From: CAVPTL01 sp963794415
GTDB lineage: Bacteria; Actinomycetota; Thermoleophilia; Gaiellales; JAICJC01
Assembly: GCA_963794415.1 (NCBI GenBank)
Contig: CAWCDI010000001.1
Span: 372,001 to 436,000, forward strand
DNA: 64,000 nucleotides
Direction of reading: 5' to 3'
Part shown: piece after piece, positions 34,303 to 42,601 of the stretch
Layout of the letters: the number at the start of each line of letters is the position of its first letter
Numbering within the stretch: position 1 is the stretch's first letter
Notes under the pieces: model-generated
The model's database searches: none
Seen by the model: the letters and a program-made list of their open reading frames with translations, nothing else
What the model was told of the DNA's origin: nothing
Translations under genes and position numbers: made by a program

Positions 34303-35707
34303 GTGGCCGAGGACGCCAGCTTCGAGTTCGTAGGCGGATACCCGACGCCGGAGACGGTTCGCCGAGCCTTCGATGAGGCGGATCTCAATCGCGCCGTGTA
34401 CGCCTACCGGTTCTTCTATCCGGCGGTGTCGATCATGGCGACGTGGAAGGGCAACGAGCGGGGCGGCGTGGTTGCCAACAAGGTCTTTCCGCTGTTGAAC
34501 GGCACTCCCCAGCAGCTCGTGTTCACGCCAAATTCGGATACGCCGTACTCAGCGGTGGCGCTTGATGTGCGCGAGGGGCCGATGGTCGTCGAGCTGCCGC
34601 CGGGTCTTGTTGATGGGCACCGCCAATGATCTCAATCAGCGGTGGGTAATGGACATCGGGCTACCCGGCCCCGACAAGGGCCACGGCGGGCGCCACCTGG
34701 TGCTTCCACCCGGATACACGGGCGAGGTGCCAGACGGCTACTTCGCGGCGACACCCACGACCAATCGACTGCTCATGCTCCTCCGCGCGATGCCGCAGGG
34801 CAACGACATGGAGGCTGCCGTCGAGTTGATGCGATCTGTGAAGGTCTATCCGCTCGACCCGCGCTCAGATTGGCGCGACCCAACGTGGATCGACCTGACG
34901 ACACTCTCCGGCATGGACTTCACCCCCGTGCCGTGGGAAGACAACCTCACGTTCTGGGAGGTGCTGCACGAGCTGATCGATTCGGAGCCGCCGTTTGAGG
35001 GAGTACCGCCAGGCCTACGGTGAGCTCGCAGAACTCGGCATCGAGCGAGGGCAGAGCCGTTTGAGCCGGACGAGCGAATGCGGGGCATCCTCCACCAGGG
35101 CGGCTCGGATGGGTCACGCGCAGCTCTGTGTCCAGTCGTTTGCCGACAGACGGCCCGACCGTGTCGTGTGGCCAGGCACGGTACTGGGAATGGGCCGTGC
35201 TCCGCCCCGAGAACGGTCCCTTCGACACGCCCGGATACGCGGACACCTACGCGCGGCGAGAAATGGTTTTATCAGGCCCAGATCGAGTCTCCCGCAATGT
35301 TCGCCCGGGAGCCCGGCGCCGGATCGCTCTACTGGCTGGGCCTGCGCGACTCCGACGGCGAGTATCTCACCGGCGATCGCTCCTACACCCTCTCGGTGCC
35401 ACAACCCGTTCCGGCAAAGCTGTTCTGGTCGGTCACCGTGTATGACGCGGAGACGCGCAGCGAGATCCTCACCGACCAGGACAACGCGGCATTGCGATCT
35501 CTCTTCGAGCTCGCCGACGCCGACGCTGGACGGCCGGTGGATCTCTACTTCGGCCCGCACCCTCCCGATGCGGGTGCCGATCGGTGGATCAAGACGATCC
35601 CCGGAAAGGGCTGGTTCGTCTACTTCCGCATCTACGGCCCGGAGGGGCCTGCTTTCGACTCCAGCTGGCGGCTCCCAGACTTTATGAAGGCCGCCGCGCC
35701 GGCCTGA
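34303..35707 (+). pseudogene. DUF1254/DUF1214 protein, disrupted by about six frameshifts
   Basis: The pieces join into one DUF1254-DUF1214 protein of normal length (about 465 aa). DUF1254 part: YPTPETVRRAFDEADLNRAV, FTPNSDTPYSAVALDVREGP, GPDKGHGGRHLVLPPGYTGE. Linker: EYRQAYGELAELGIERGQ, PFEPDERMRGILHQ, YWEWAVLRPENGPFDTPGYA. DUF1214 part: KWFYQAQIESPAMFAREPGA, PAKLFWSVTVYDAETRSEIL, WIKTIPGKGWFVYFRIYGPE. The frame changes near 34610, 35005, 35055, 35095, 35180 and 35266. Every piece remains well conserved, which suggests very recent decay or indel errors rather than an old pseudogene. Start probably GTG 34303 (MAEDASFEF). Intact relatives are of unknown function. Confidence 0.85.
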
Positions 35708-35842
35708 CCAAATCGGCGCCTACCAACCCCAACCGCCCACCTCTGCGGCAGAGCGGCAGGGTGTTGCCGCCCTCGTGCCCACTCCGTAGCTTTTGGCGAG
35801 GAACGGCAGCCGGCGTTTCACCTCGCGGGACATGCGGCGCGT

Positions 35843-36338
35843 CTAACTGACTGACGGGCAGTGTTGGCAGTGAGGATCGTGACCGGCGTACGCGAACTGC
35901 CCGCCAGGATCGTGCTGAGCGCGAACGATGTTGAGTTGCGCATTCTGCTCGGCTGTCCAGGAGTGGACGATCGCGTCGGGAGGGTTTGCTGCTCCACGAT
36001 CTCTGCAAACGCAGGGTCATCGAGGTCGATCCGCGAGTCGCGCGCGGCTCCGCAAACGTCGCAGAGCAAACAGTCGGAATCAAAGGCCCGCCGCGCAGAA
36101 CAGGCGACACACAGACCATCGGTACGCGGCCAGTACTCCACCAATTCGCGCCAGTACGGCCCTGGCGCGGCATCGACCAAGAGAGCTTCCGCAACTCGCC
36201 CAGCAACCGCGACCCGGACGAGTGACAGCGGGTCAACATCCGCCGGATGACTGAAGGTGCACACCGAAGCGCTGACCGACAGGTTGGTAAAGCCCTCCGC
36301 CTTTGCGATCACATAGTGACCCGCCTCATGGACGCGCA
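35843..36338 (-). pseudogene. M41-like HEAGH metalloprotease-type protein, probably frameshifted
   Basis: The N-terminus reads VRVHEAGHYVIAKAEGFTNL, carrying HEAGH, the zinc-binding motif of FtsH-like M41 peptidases, followed by HPADVDPLSLVRVAVAGRVA and a cysteine-rich stretch (CVACSARRAFDSDCLLCDVC). The frame then shifts near 35965 and continues as DAIVHSWTAEQNAQLNIVRA to the end HDPHCQHCPSVS. There is no AAA domain, so it belongs to the small M41-like proteins often found on mobile elements. The start (GTG 36338) is a guess. Confidence 0.55.
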
Positions 36339-36485
36339 CCAAGTCGAGACATTCACCGCGTCGTCCTCGGCATCGCCTGTGATTGCAGTCGCTCAAGAGC
36401 TGCACGCTAGCCAGACCCTCGAAACCGGGGGAGCACGCCCTCAGCATGCGCCACCCCGGCCGCAAGCCAGCCCATAATCCACGGC

Positions 36486-36878
36486 ATGACCGGAGTGCGC
36501 AAATGTCCGTTCTGCGGAACATCCCAAAGGCCAGCAGCGGACGGATGCACCGCATGCGTCGAAGGGCTGGTGGAGACGTACGGCCGGGACGTCATCAAGT
36601 GGTGGTATAAGGCCGGGCTGCGGAAGGACAAGATGGGCGCGTTGATCACGCTCGCCGCGCCCAAGGCGTGCGATGAACGCGAGCAGCGGGTGATCGAGCT
36701 GGAACGGGCCGGACGCTCGCTGGACGAGGTCGCATCGGCTCTGGGCGTCTCCCGCCGGAGAGCCGGAGAGGTGCAGCGGTCGGCTCACACCAAAATCGCC
36801 GAGTACGTCGACCGAGAGGGTCTCCACGTGCCGACCCGTCGCGAGCTGGAAGAAGCTGCCCACGCCGTCGGCCTTTGA
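36486..36878 (+). CDS. Zinc-ribbon plus helix-turn-helix protein, 130 aa
   Basis: N-terminal zinc ribbon: KCPFCGTSQRPAADGCTACV with two CxxC pairs. The middle is basic/helical (YGRDVIKWWYKAGLRKDKMG). The second half looks like a sigma-70 region 4-like helix-turn-helix: EREQRVIELERAGRSLDEVA and SALGVSRRRAGEVQRSAHTK. Probably a small DNA-binding regulator; I do not recognise the family. ATG 36486. Composition is less GC-rich than in the surrounding 50 kb, like the adjacent M41-like gene, so both may have come by transfer. Confidence 0.75.
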   Translation: MTGVRKCPFCGTSQRPAADGCTACVEGLVETYGRDVIKWWYKAGLRKDKMGALITLAAPKACDEREQRVIELERAGRSLDEVASALGVSRRRAGEVQRSAHTKIAEYVDREGLHVPTRRELEEAAHAVGL

Positions 36879-37036
36879 GAGCTTGCGAGCATGAGATCTA
36901 CCGGGCGATCCAGCCGCCACCGCTCCCGAACCAGCCGCAACGCCAAGGCAGCTGCTCTGGCTGGCACTAGAGTTGCGTGAAGCGACCCGGAGTCCGATAC
37001 TGCGGAGATAGGCGTTTTAGCCGGGCTGAGGGAACC

Positions 37037-37519
37037 GTGAGCTACGCAGGTCATTCGAACATCACCGTCGCCGTCGGCGGTCTCTTCGGGGCTAGCCGCA
37101 GACGGTTGGTGGTCGGCTGCGCCACCGGCGTGCTCGTGATCGTGGGTCTGATGGTCACGTGGTGGAACGAACCGGGCCACGGCGACCGAACAGCCAACGG
37201 TGGGCTTCCCACGCTTCATCTCTCCTCAAGCCAAGGCGGCCTCCGCGTCCACGTCCGAGTTTCGTACACCGGGCTAAACCCAGCGCCCGGATATAACGGT
37301 TTCACTCCGATGCGCAACCAAGGCGTGGTCGTCGTGAGCAACCGCACCGGCAACACGTGGCGGTTGCGGACAGACTCGAACGGCGACTTCCAGATCGCGC
37401 TCTCACCCGGGCGCTATACCCTGCGACTCGCCTGGGCCTACCCTCAGGGCCCAGAGTGGCCTCTGAGCGTCACGCAAGGGGTTGTTCACGCCCCGACGGT
37501 CACGGAGCAGACGCTTTAG
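37037..37519 (+). CDS. Membrane-anchored protein with carboxypeptidase-regulatory-like domain, 160 aa
   Basis: A TM segment (RRLVVGCATGVLVIVGLMVT) near the N-terminus anchors an exported domain of about 110 residues. The end of that domain (VVVVSNRTGNTWRLRTDSNG, DFQIALSPGRYTLRLAW) fits a carboxypeptidase regulatory-like / SpaA-type beta fold, a common binding or surface module. GTG 37037 is chosen since GAGGGA at 37029-37034 stands before it; a longer frame begins at GTG 36977. No further assignment is possible. Confidence 0.7.
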   Translation: MSYAGHSNITVAVGGLFGASRRRLVVGCATGVLVIVGLMVTWWNEPGHGDRTANGGLPTLHLSSSQGGLRVHVRVSYTGLNPAPGYNGFTPMRNQGVVVVSNRTGNTWRLRTDSNGDFQIALSPGRYTLRLAWAYPQGPEWPLSVTQGVVHAPTVTEQTL

Positions 37520-37644
37520 TCAGACGTCCGCTCGACGCCGGGCCGCTCGGCAGGTCAACGCTCGACCTCCCGTGTCCGGGTTCGTGCATTACCTCTAACC
37601 CGGCGTCAGTTTGACTCCGTCCGACCCCTGTGGCACTCTTTAGT

Positions 37645-37660
37645 CCGAACACACGTTCGA
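37645..37660. promoter_or_regulatory. SOS box (LexA operator) of lexA
   Basis: CCGAACACACGTTCGA fits the actinobacterial/Bacillus-type SOS box TCGAAC-N4-GTTCGA, with one deviation in the outer arm. It lies 18 bases before the lexA start codon and would give autorepression, as is general for lexA. Confidence 0.87.
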
Positions 37661-37677
37661 CCAAGGAGCCGGACCAA

Positions 37678-38319
37678 GTGGATTTGACCGATAGACAGCG
37701 CGAGATACTCGAGTTCGTGAACACCCATGTCGACGCACAGGGCTACCCGCCCACTGTGCGCGAGATCGGCAAGGCTGTGGGGCTGACCTCGCCGTCCACG
37801 GTGCACGCCCACCTGGCGAAGCTCGAGTCGGCCGGACTGATCCGGCGCGACGCGACCAAGCCGCGCGCGATGGAAGTCATCGAAGGTGGTAAGGGGAGGG
37901 GGCGGGCTGCTGCTGTGCCGGCACCCGTGCTCGAGCGTAACGATCGTGCGACGCTCCTCCCGCTCGTCGGTGAGGTCGCCGCAGGCGCTCCGGTGGTCGC
38001 CGAAGATCGCATTGACGATTACGTCGCGATTCCCGATCAGCTGGCGTCGGACTCGGATTTCATCCTCACCGTCCGAGGCGAGAGCATGATCAACGCAGGG
38101 ATCCTGCCCGGCGACTTCGTCGTCGTCCGAAAGCAGCAGGACGCCCGAAACGGCGAGATCATCGTCGCCCTGGTCGATGACGAGGGCGCGACCGTCAAGC
38201 GATTCTTCAGGGAGAACGGTCGCGTGCGGCTCCAGCCCGAGAACGACGAGATGGAGCCGACGTTCCCCGAGCAGGTGTCCATCCTGGGCTCGGTCAAAGC
38301 GGTGATGAGGCGGCTGTGA
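37678..38319 (+). CDS. lexA: LexA repressor, 213 aa
   Basis: SOS repressor and self-cleaving protease. The N-terminal winged helix has LTDRQREILEFVNTHVDAQG, PPTVREIGKAVGLTSPSTVH and AHLAKLESAGLIRRDATKPR. The cleavage site is A102-G103 in VGEVAAGAPV; the catalytic dyad is S136 in VRGESMINAG and K174 in GATVKRFFRENG. GTG 37678 is the true start: AAGGAG at 37663-37668 precedes it, homologues begin at this point, and the longer frame from 37630 would place the SOS box inside the coding region. Intact within a stretch where other genes are broken. Confidence 0.97.
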   Translation: MDLTDRQREILEFVNTHVDAQGYPPTVREIGKAVGLTSPSTVHAHLAKLESAGLIRRDATKPRAMEVIEGGKGRGRAAAVPAPVLERNDRATLLPLVGEVAAGAPVVAEDRIDDYVAIPDQLASDSDFILTVRGESMINAGILPGDFVVVRKQQDARNGEIIVALVDDEGATVKRFFRENGRVRLQPENDEMEPTFPEQVSILGSVKAVMRRL

Positions 38320-38365
38320 GCGCTTCAGCTTCACCCGTATCGTCGGCGGCCGGCTGGAGGAGCTC

Positions 38366-38551
38366 GTGCTCCAGGCGCTGTCAGACGCCCGCAGCAGAGG
38401 GCCTGGGACGTGGCCGAAGTGCCTCGTGTGTCAGGGCTCGATGCGCGTGGACGAGGTGGAGCAGGGCGTGCTCGAGCTCACGTGCGACTCGTGCGGCTCG
38501 ACGCTCTCCGAGGCCGTTGAGCCCGAGGTTGGCCTCCGGCTCGTTTCCTGA
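38366..38551 (+). CDS. Small zinc-ribbon protein, 61 aa
   Basis: Short protein with the C-x2-C pairs CLVCQGSMRVDEVEQG and LTCDSCGSTLSE, one zinc ribbon. GTG 38366 has GGAGG at 38356-38360 in front. The same frame reads protein-like upstream (ERFSFTRIVGGRLEELVLQA) back to a stop at 38306 without an ATG, GTG or TTG, so a frameshift or a rare start codon could extend it. Downstream of lexA in the same direction with a 46-base gap. Function unknown. Confidence 0.65.
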   Translation: MLQALSDARSRGPGTWPKCLVCQGSMRVDEVEQGVLELTCDSCGSTLSEAVEPEVGLRLVS

Positions 38552-38612
38552 GCGGGTAGGAGCTGGCTTACAGCCGGGCCGGGCAGTCGGCCGGCCCTGC
38601 GAGAATGGCACG

Positions 38613-39699
38613 ATGAGGCTATCGCGGCGTGAGTTCATGGCGGCCGCGGCGACGATGGTCGCCGCCGGCTGCTCTGTGAGACCCGGGAGCAACTCGGGCG
38701 CCCAGATCATTCCTGCCGAGGAGTCTCCGCAGACCGAGCAGGTACTCGATCCCGATCTGGTGCTGTCGCTGCCAGGCGGGGCGGTTGCTCCGACCACCAT
38801 CAGCGCCTTCGCGAAGGCCAACTCGGTCAAGGTGAAGGTGATCGCCCAGACGACCGAGGATGAGCTCTTGCTGCAGCTCTCGGCCGGCGGCCAGGGCCCG
38901 ATCGACGTGGCGTTGGTGGATCAAGCCGCTCTGACCTATCTGATCGATCAACGGCTGGCCGAGCCGGTCGATCACACGCTCATCCCAAACCTTCGCCTCG
39001 ATCGTCCTCGCCGTTCTCCGATCCTCCGTACGACTCGGGCAGCACGCACTCCGTCGCGAAGGACTACTCGGTGGTGGGGTACGCCACGGCGTTCGATGCG
39101 CTCGGCGCGGACGATTCGTGGGTGGGGTTTTTCAATCTGGCAAAGGAAAACCGTCGAGCGTGTCCGTACCGGACGATGCCGAAAACGTGGTGGGGGCCGC
39201 GATGCTGGCGCTCGGCCACGACTGGAGTTCGGCCTCTGCGGCAGACCTCGCGGAGGCCCGGACGTTTCTGCTGGGGTTGCGCAAGGCGCTCGTGGTGGCA
39301 GGCACCGTCGATCGCGACTCTCTCGGCGCGTTGGCGGCGGTCATGGCATCCGGCACCGGATTTCGCAATCCACCATCGGGAACACGCTTCGTTGTGCCGA
39401 AAGATGGTGCAGTGATCAACATGCGGAGCTACTGCATACCCACCTATGCACCCGATCCCGTCACGGCGCACGCCTGGCTCAACGAGACGCTTGCACCAAC
39501 CTCCGTCCGTGACGACGTGATCGTCTCGGGCCGCGCGTCTCCGGTCGTCGAGGCCAACTACCTCGTGCCGCCCGCCACCCTGGATAATCCCGCCGTGTAT
39601 CCGCCGGCGAGCTCTGTCGCGAAGCTGCAGTTTTCGACCGTCACGCCGTCTCAGGCCGATGCGCGCGCTGCACTGTGGGACGAGGTGAAGCCCCGATGA
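38613..39699 (+). pseudogene. PotD-like polyamine/solute-binding lipoprotein, disrupted by two frameshifts
   Basis: Periplasmic-type solute-binding protein of the spermidine/putrescine (PotD) group. N-terminus MRLSRREFMAAAATMVAAGC combines a twin-arginine-like start with a lipobox. Ligand-domain parts appear in three frames: IDVALVDQAALTYLIDQRLA (38613 to about 39000), SDPPYDSGSTHSVAKDYSVV and FDALGADDSWVGFFNLAKE (to about 39150), then SVPDDAENVVGAAMLALGHD, INMRSYCIPTYAPDPVTAHA and LNETLAP to the end. No permease or ATPase genes adjoin. Its TGA overlaps the start of the next gene (ATGA), so translation of that gene might suffer. Confidence 0.82.
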
Positions 39700-40055
39700 A
39701 CCCGCTCGTCAGCATGCTGCTCATCTTCTTTTCGGCGATCCTTCCGCCTGCCCAGGCCGGCCCGCAGCCCTACAACGGCCGCGCACCGCTCGTGCTCACC
39801 TCGCCGAACCGCCCGACCGCCGGCACCCCCGTGGACGCGAGGATCCTGGCGATGCCCAAGCGGGCGTCTCACGTGCAGCTCGTGACCGACGACGGCACCC
39901 GCTATACCGCGAAGCACGTCGGCCTACGTGAGTACTCGGTGAAGGGCGTGCTCCCGCCCTCGGCCGGGCCGTGGCAGCTGAACGTCCAGTTCGAGCTCCA
40001 CGGCGAGACGTACTCCGTGATCGGCTCGGTCGTCACGGTGCTCCCCGCTCGGTAA
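39696..40055 (+). CDS. Small secreted protein, 119 aa
   Basis: Signal peptide MNPLVSMLLIFFSAILPPAQ with predicted cleavage near AQAG. The mature part is beta-rich (PLVLTSPNRPTAGTPVDARI, HVQLVTDDGTRYTAKHVGLR and WQLNVQFELHGETYSVIGSV) and looks like an immunoglobulin-like or YtkA-like domain. It is coupled to the PotD-like gene by an ATGA overlap and ends 12 bases before rnpB. Function unknown. Confidence 0.72.
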   Translation: MNPLVSMLLIFFSAILPPAQAGPQPYNGRAPLVLTSPNRPTAGTPVDARILAMPKRASHVQLVTDDGTRYTAKHVGLREYSVKGVLPPSAGPWQLNVQFELHGETYSVIGSVVTVLPAR

Positions 40056-40067
40056 ACTGTCCCACTG

Positions 40068-40406
40068 CCGATCGGGCAGTCGCGGCGGCTTCGGCCGTCG
40101 AGGAAAGTCGGGACACCGAAGGGCAGGGTGCCGGATAACGTCCGGACGGGGAAACCCGATGGAAAGCGCAACAGAGAGCAGACCGCCAAACCGGCGCCTC
40201 GGCGTCGGCGGTAAGGCTGAAACGGTGGTGTAAGAGACCACCAGCGCCTGCGGAGACGTGGGCGGCTAGGCAAGCCCCACCCGGTGCAACGTCGAACCGA
40301 AGTGATGACGCGGCCCGCCGAGCTTCAGGTAGACGGCAACGAGCCGCCCGGCAACGGGCGGCCCAGATGGATGACTGTCCTCGACAGAATCCCGCTTACA
40401 GATCGG
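40068..40406 (+). ncRNA. rnpB: RNase P RNA
   Basis: Catalytic RNA of RNase P, about 339 nt. The ends pair as P1 (CCGATC at 40068 with GATCGG at 40401). The conserved blocks are in order: GAGGAAAGTC (40100), the region AACAGAGAGCAGACCGCC, GGTAAGGCTGAAACGGTGG followed by GTAAGAGACCACCAGCG, and near the 3' end ACAGAATCCCGCTTA. The last deviates from the common ACAGAACCCGGCTTA, and the partner near 40108 (TCGGGA) changes with it, so pairing is kept. Type A layout. A terminator follows. Confidence 0.96.
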
Positions 40407-40411
40407 CTAAA

Positions 40412-40438
40412 GGAAAGCCCTGCTTTGCAGGGCTTTCC
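40412..40438 (+). terminator. Terminator hairpin of rnpB
   Basis: GGAAAGCCCTGC-TTT-GCAGGGCTTTCC: perfect 12-base stem with a 3-base loop, starting 6 bases after the RNase P RNA. A strong U-tract does not follow (CATTCGG), yet position and stability make it the obvious transcript end. Confidence 0.85.
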
Positions 40439-40528
40439 CATTCGGTGAGCAGCGGCTTACACAACTGTGTAGATCCCGGCATACTGAGATAGCGCCCAAC
40501 CCCACGCGCAACAAACGTGAGGAACGGG

Positions 40529-40912
40529 ATGTTCTCGGATTGCGCACTCAATGTTGATGGTGGATCGGCCCGCCGGACAGCCAGGGCCGGCGTGCTTCTC
40601 GGGGTCTTGTGTGCCGCCGTTCTTGCCGGCGGTTGCGACAGCTCCTCAACGTCGACGGAGCCACTCCAGACGCTCACTGCCGCCACGGCTCCCCAGGTGA
40701 TACGGGTCAACGAGAACAGCAAGGTGAGGTTCACGGCTGCAGATGTGGCGATCTTTGACCGAATTCGGTGCGGCTCAGCCGCAGCGGCGATCCTGTCACC
40801 CGGCCACGTGAATGAGGCGTTCGGGGATGCGGCCGGGGGGAGCTCCACACATCTGCTCGTCGCCACGAGCCGAAAAGGAGTGGTTGTCGTCACGTGCACC
40901 GCCACCTCATAG
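40529..40912 (+). CDS. Small lipoprotein, 127 aa
   Basis: N-terminal signal with lipobox: ARAGVLLGVLCAAVLAGGCD, where the cysteine in LAGGC is the expected lipidation site. The mature part (PQVIRVNENSKVRFTAADVA to GVVVVTCTATS) has two further cysteines (IRCGS, VTCTA) and no recognised domain. GAGGA at 40519-40523 supports ATG 40529 over the in-frame GTG 40517. A 141-base spacer follows before the aldehyde dehydrogenase gene. Confidence 0.7.
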   Translation: MFSDCALNVDGGSARRTARAGVLLGVLCAAVLAGGCDSSSTSTEPLQTLTAATAPQVIRVNENSKVRFTAADVAIFDRIRCGSAAAAILSPGHVNEAFGDAAGGSSTHLLVATSRKGVVVVTCTATS

Positions 40913-41053
40913 ACGAAGCGTGGTTGTGGGCGTGATCTCCGTGTCGATCGCCATCGAGGCTCCTTCGACGTACTCGTATGCTCGGCGAAATCCCCCGGAG
41001 CGGCTATCGGTCGCGCTAGTCTCAGCCTGATTACCACTCCCGGAGGATCCGCC

Positions 41054-42552
41054 ATGACTCTTGCACCCGAAGCACCGACGTCCAGCCTGATCGACCAGCT
41101 CACCCAGGGTTTCCGAAACCGCGAGCCCGGCCACCTCATCGGCGACCGCTGGGTGCCTTCGCAGTCGGGGAAGACGTTCGAGGTCGTAAACCCTGCCACG
41201 GGCGACGTGCTCGCCAACGTCGCGCTGGGGGAGAAGGCCGACATCGACGCCGCGGTCGAAGCGCTGCCCGGAAGGCGTTCAACGGGCCGTGGTCGCTGAT
41301 GCCGAACGCCGAGCGCGCGCGGCTGCTGTTCAAGCTGGCAGACATCATCGAGGACCGGGCCGACGAGCTCGCGCTCATCGACACGCTCGACAATGGCAAG
41401 CCGTTCCGGGACGCCCGCACGGTCGACATTCCCAGCGCCCTCGAAGACCTCCGCGAGTACGCCGGCTGGGCGACCAAGCTCAACGGCGAGACCGTCCGCG
41501 TGCCCGCCGGCAACGTCCACGCCTACACCGTGCGCGAGCCCGTCGGCGTCGCGGCGCTGATCGTGCCGTGGAACTACCCGTTCATGATCGCGGTCTCGAA
41601 GGTCGCCCCGGCGCTCGCCGCCGGCTGCACCAGCGTGTTGAAGCCCGCCGAGCAGACGCCGCTCTCCGCGCTCGTCCTGGGCGAGATGATCCTCGAGGCC
41701 GGGTTCCCCGAAGGCGTCGTGAACATCGTCACCGGCGAGGGCGAGGCCGGAGCTGCGCTCGCCGAGCATCCCGACGTGGACAAGATCTCGTTCACCGGCT
41801 CGACGGAGGTCGGCAAGTCGATCATCCGCGCAGCCAGCGGCAACCTCAAGCGCGTCACGCTCGAGCTCGGCGGGAAGTCACCGGTCGTGATCTTTCCCGA
41901 CGCCGACCTCGACCTCGCGATCGCCGGCGCCGCGCGCGGCATCTTCGCCAACAGCGGCCAGGTCTGCGTCGCGAACTCGCGGCTCTACGCCCACAGCGAC
42001 GTGTTCGACCAGGTCGTCGAGGGCATCGCCGAGCGCGCGAACTCCATCAAGGTCGGGCCAGGCATCGATCCCGAGAGCGAGATGGGCCCGCTCGTCTCCC
42101 AGGAGCAGCTCGATCGCGTCTCGGGCCTGCTGCAAGGCGGGCGCGACGAGGGTGCACGCACGGTCACCGGCGGCGGCCGCATCGACCGCGCGGGCTACTT
42201 CGTGCAGCCGACCGTGATCGTCGACGCCAACCCGGATATGCGGATCATGCGCGAGGAGATCTTCGGGCCGGTGATCACCGAGCGCCTCGTTCGGCGGAAG
42301 CCGACCTGCAGCGATCGCCGACGAGGCCAACAACACCAGCTACGGCCTGGCCGCCTACGTGTGGACGCGCGACGTCGGCACCGCGCACAAGATGGCGAGC
42401 AAGCTGAAGGCAGGCACGGTGCGGATCAACGGCGGCGGCGCCTCGGGCCTTCCGTTCGGCGGCTACAAGCAGTCGGGCTGGGGCCGCGAGAAGGCGCCCG
42501 CATGGGCATCGAGGCCTACACCGAGGTCAAGTCGGTCGCAATCTCTCTCTGA
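41054..42552 (+). pseudogene. Aldehyde dehydrogenase, disrupted by four frameshifts
   Basis: NAD(P)-dependent aldehyde dehydrogenase, about 498 residues when joined. Markers: GHLIGDRWVPSQSGKTFEVV, PWNYPFMIAVSKVAPALAAG, ISFTGSTEVGKSIIRAA, VTLELGGKSPVVIF (catalytic glutamate), FANSGQVCVANSRLYAHSDV (catalytic cysteine) and INGGGASGLPFGGYKQSGWG. The frame changes near 41268, 42288, 42311 and 42497. It resembles betaine-aldehyde/phenylacetaldehyde dehydrogenases. The central 1 kb is open and every active-site residue is intact, so the breaks look recent or artefactual. GGAGGA at 41041-41046 is a good ribosome-binding site. Confidence 0.9.
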
Positions 42553-42561
42553 GCCTCCGCG

Positions 42562-42601
42562 GGCGTGAATGAGACGGTGCCTGGCACCGTCTATTCACGC
42601 C
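42562..42601. repeat. Long palindrome, copy 2 of a dispersed element
   Basis: Arms GGCGTGAATGAGACGGTGCC and GGCACCGTCTATTCACGCC around a single T; the right arm is one base shorter. The core and the flanking GTGAAT/ATTCAC match the element at 24246-24288. It starts 10 bases after the aldehyde dehydrogenase stop and the right arm contains the stop codon of the convergent membrane-protein gene. Confidence 0.8.

Noticed and set aside
40907..41134. Minus-strand 75-codon frame between the lipoprotein and aldehyde dehydrogenase genes
   Set aside because: Overlaps the start of the aldehyde dehydrogenase gene and has no protein-like features.
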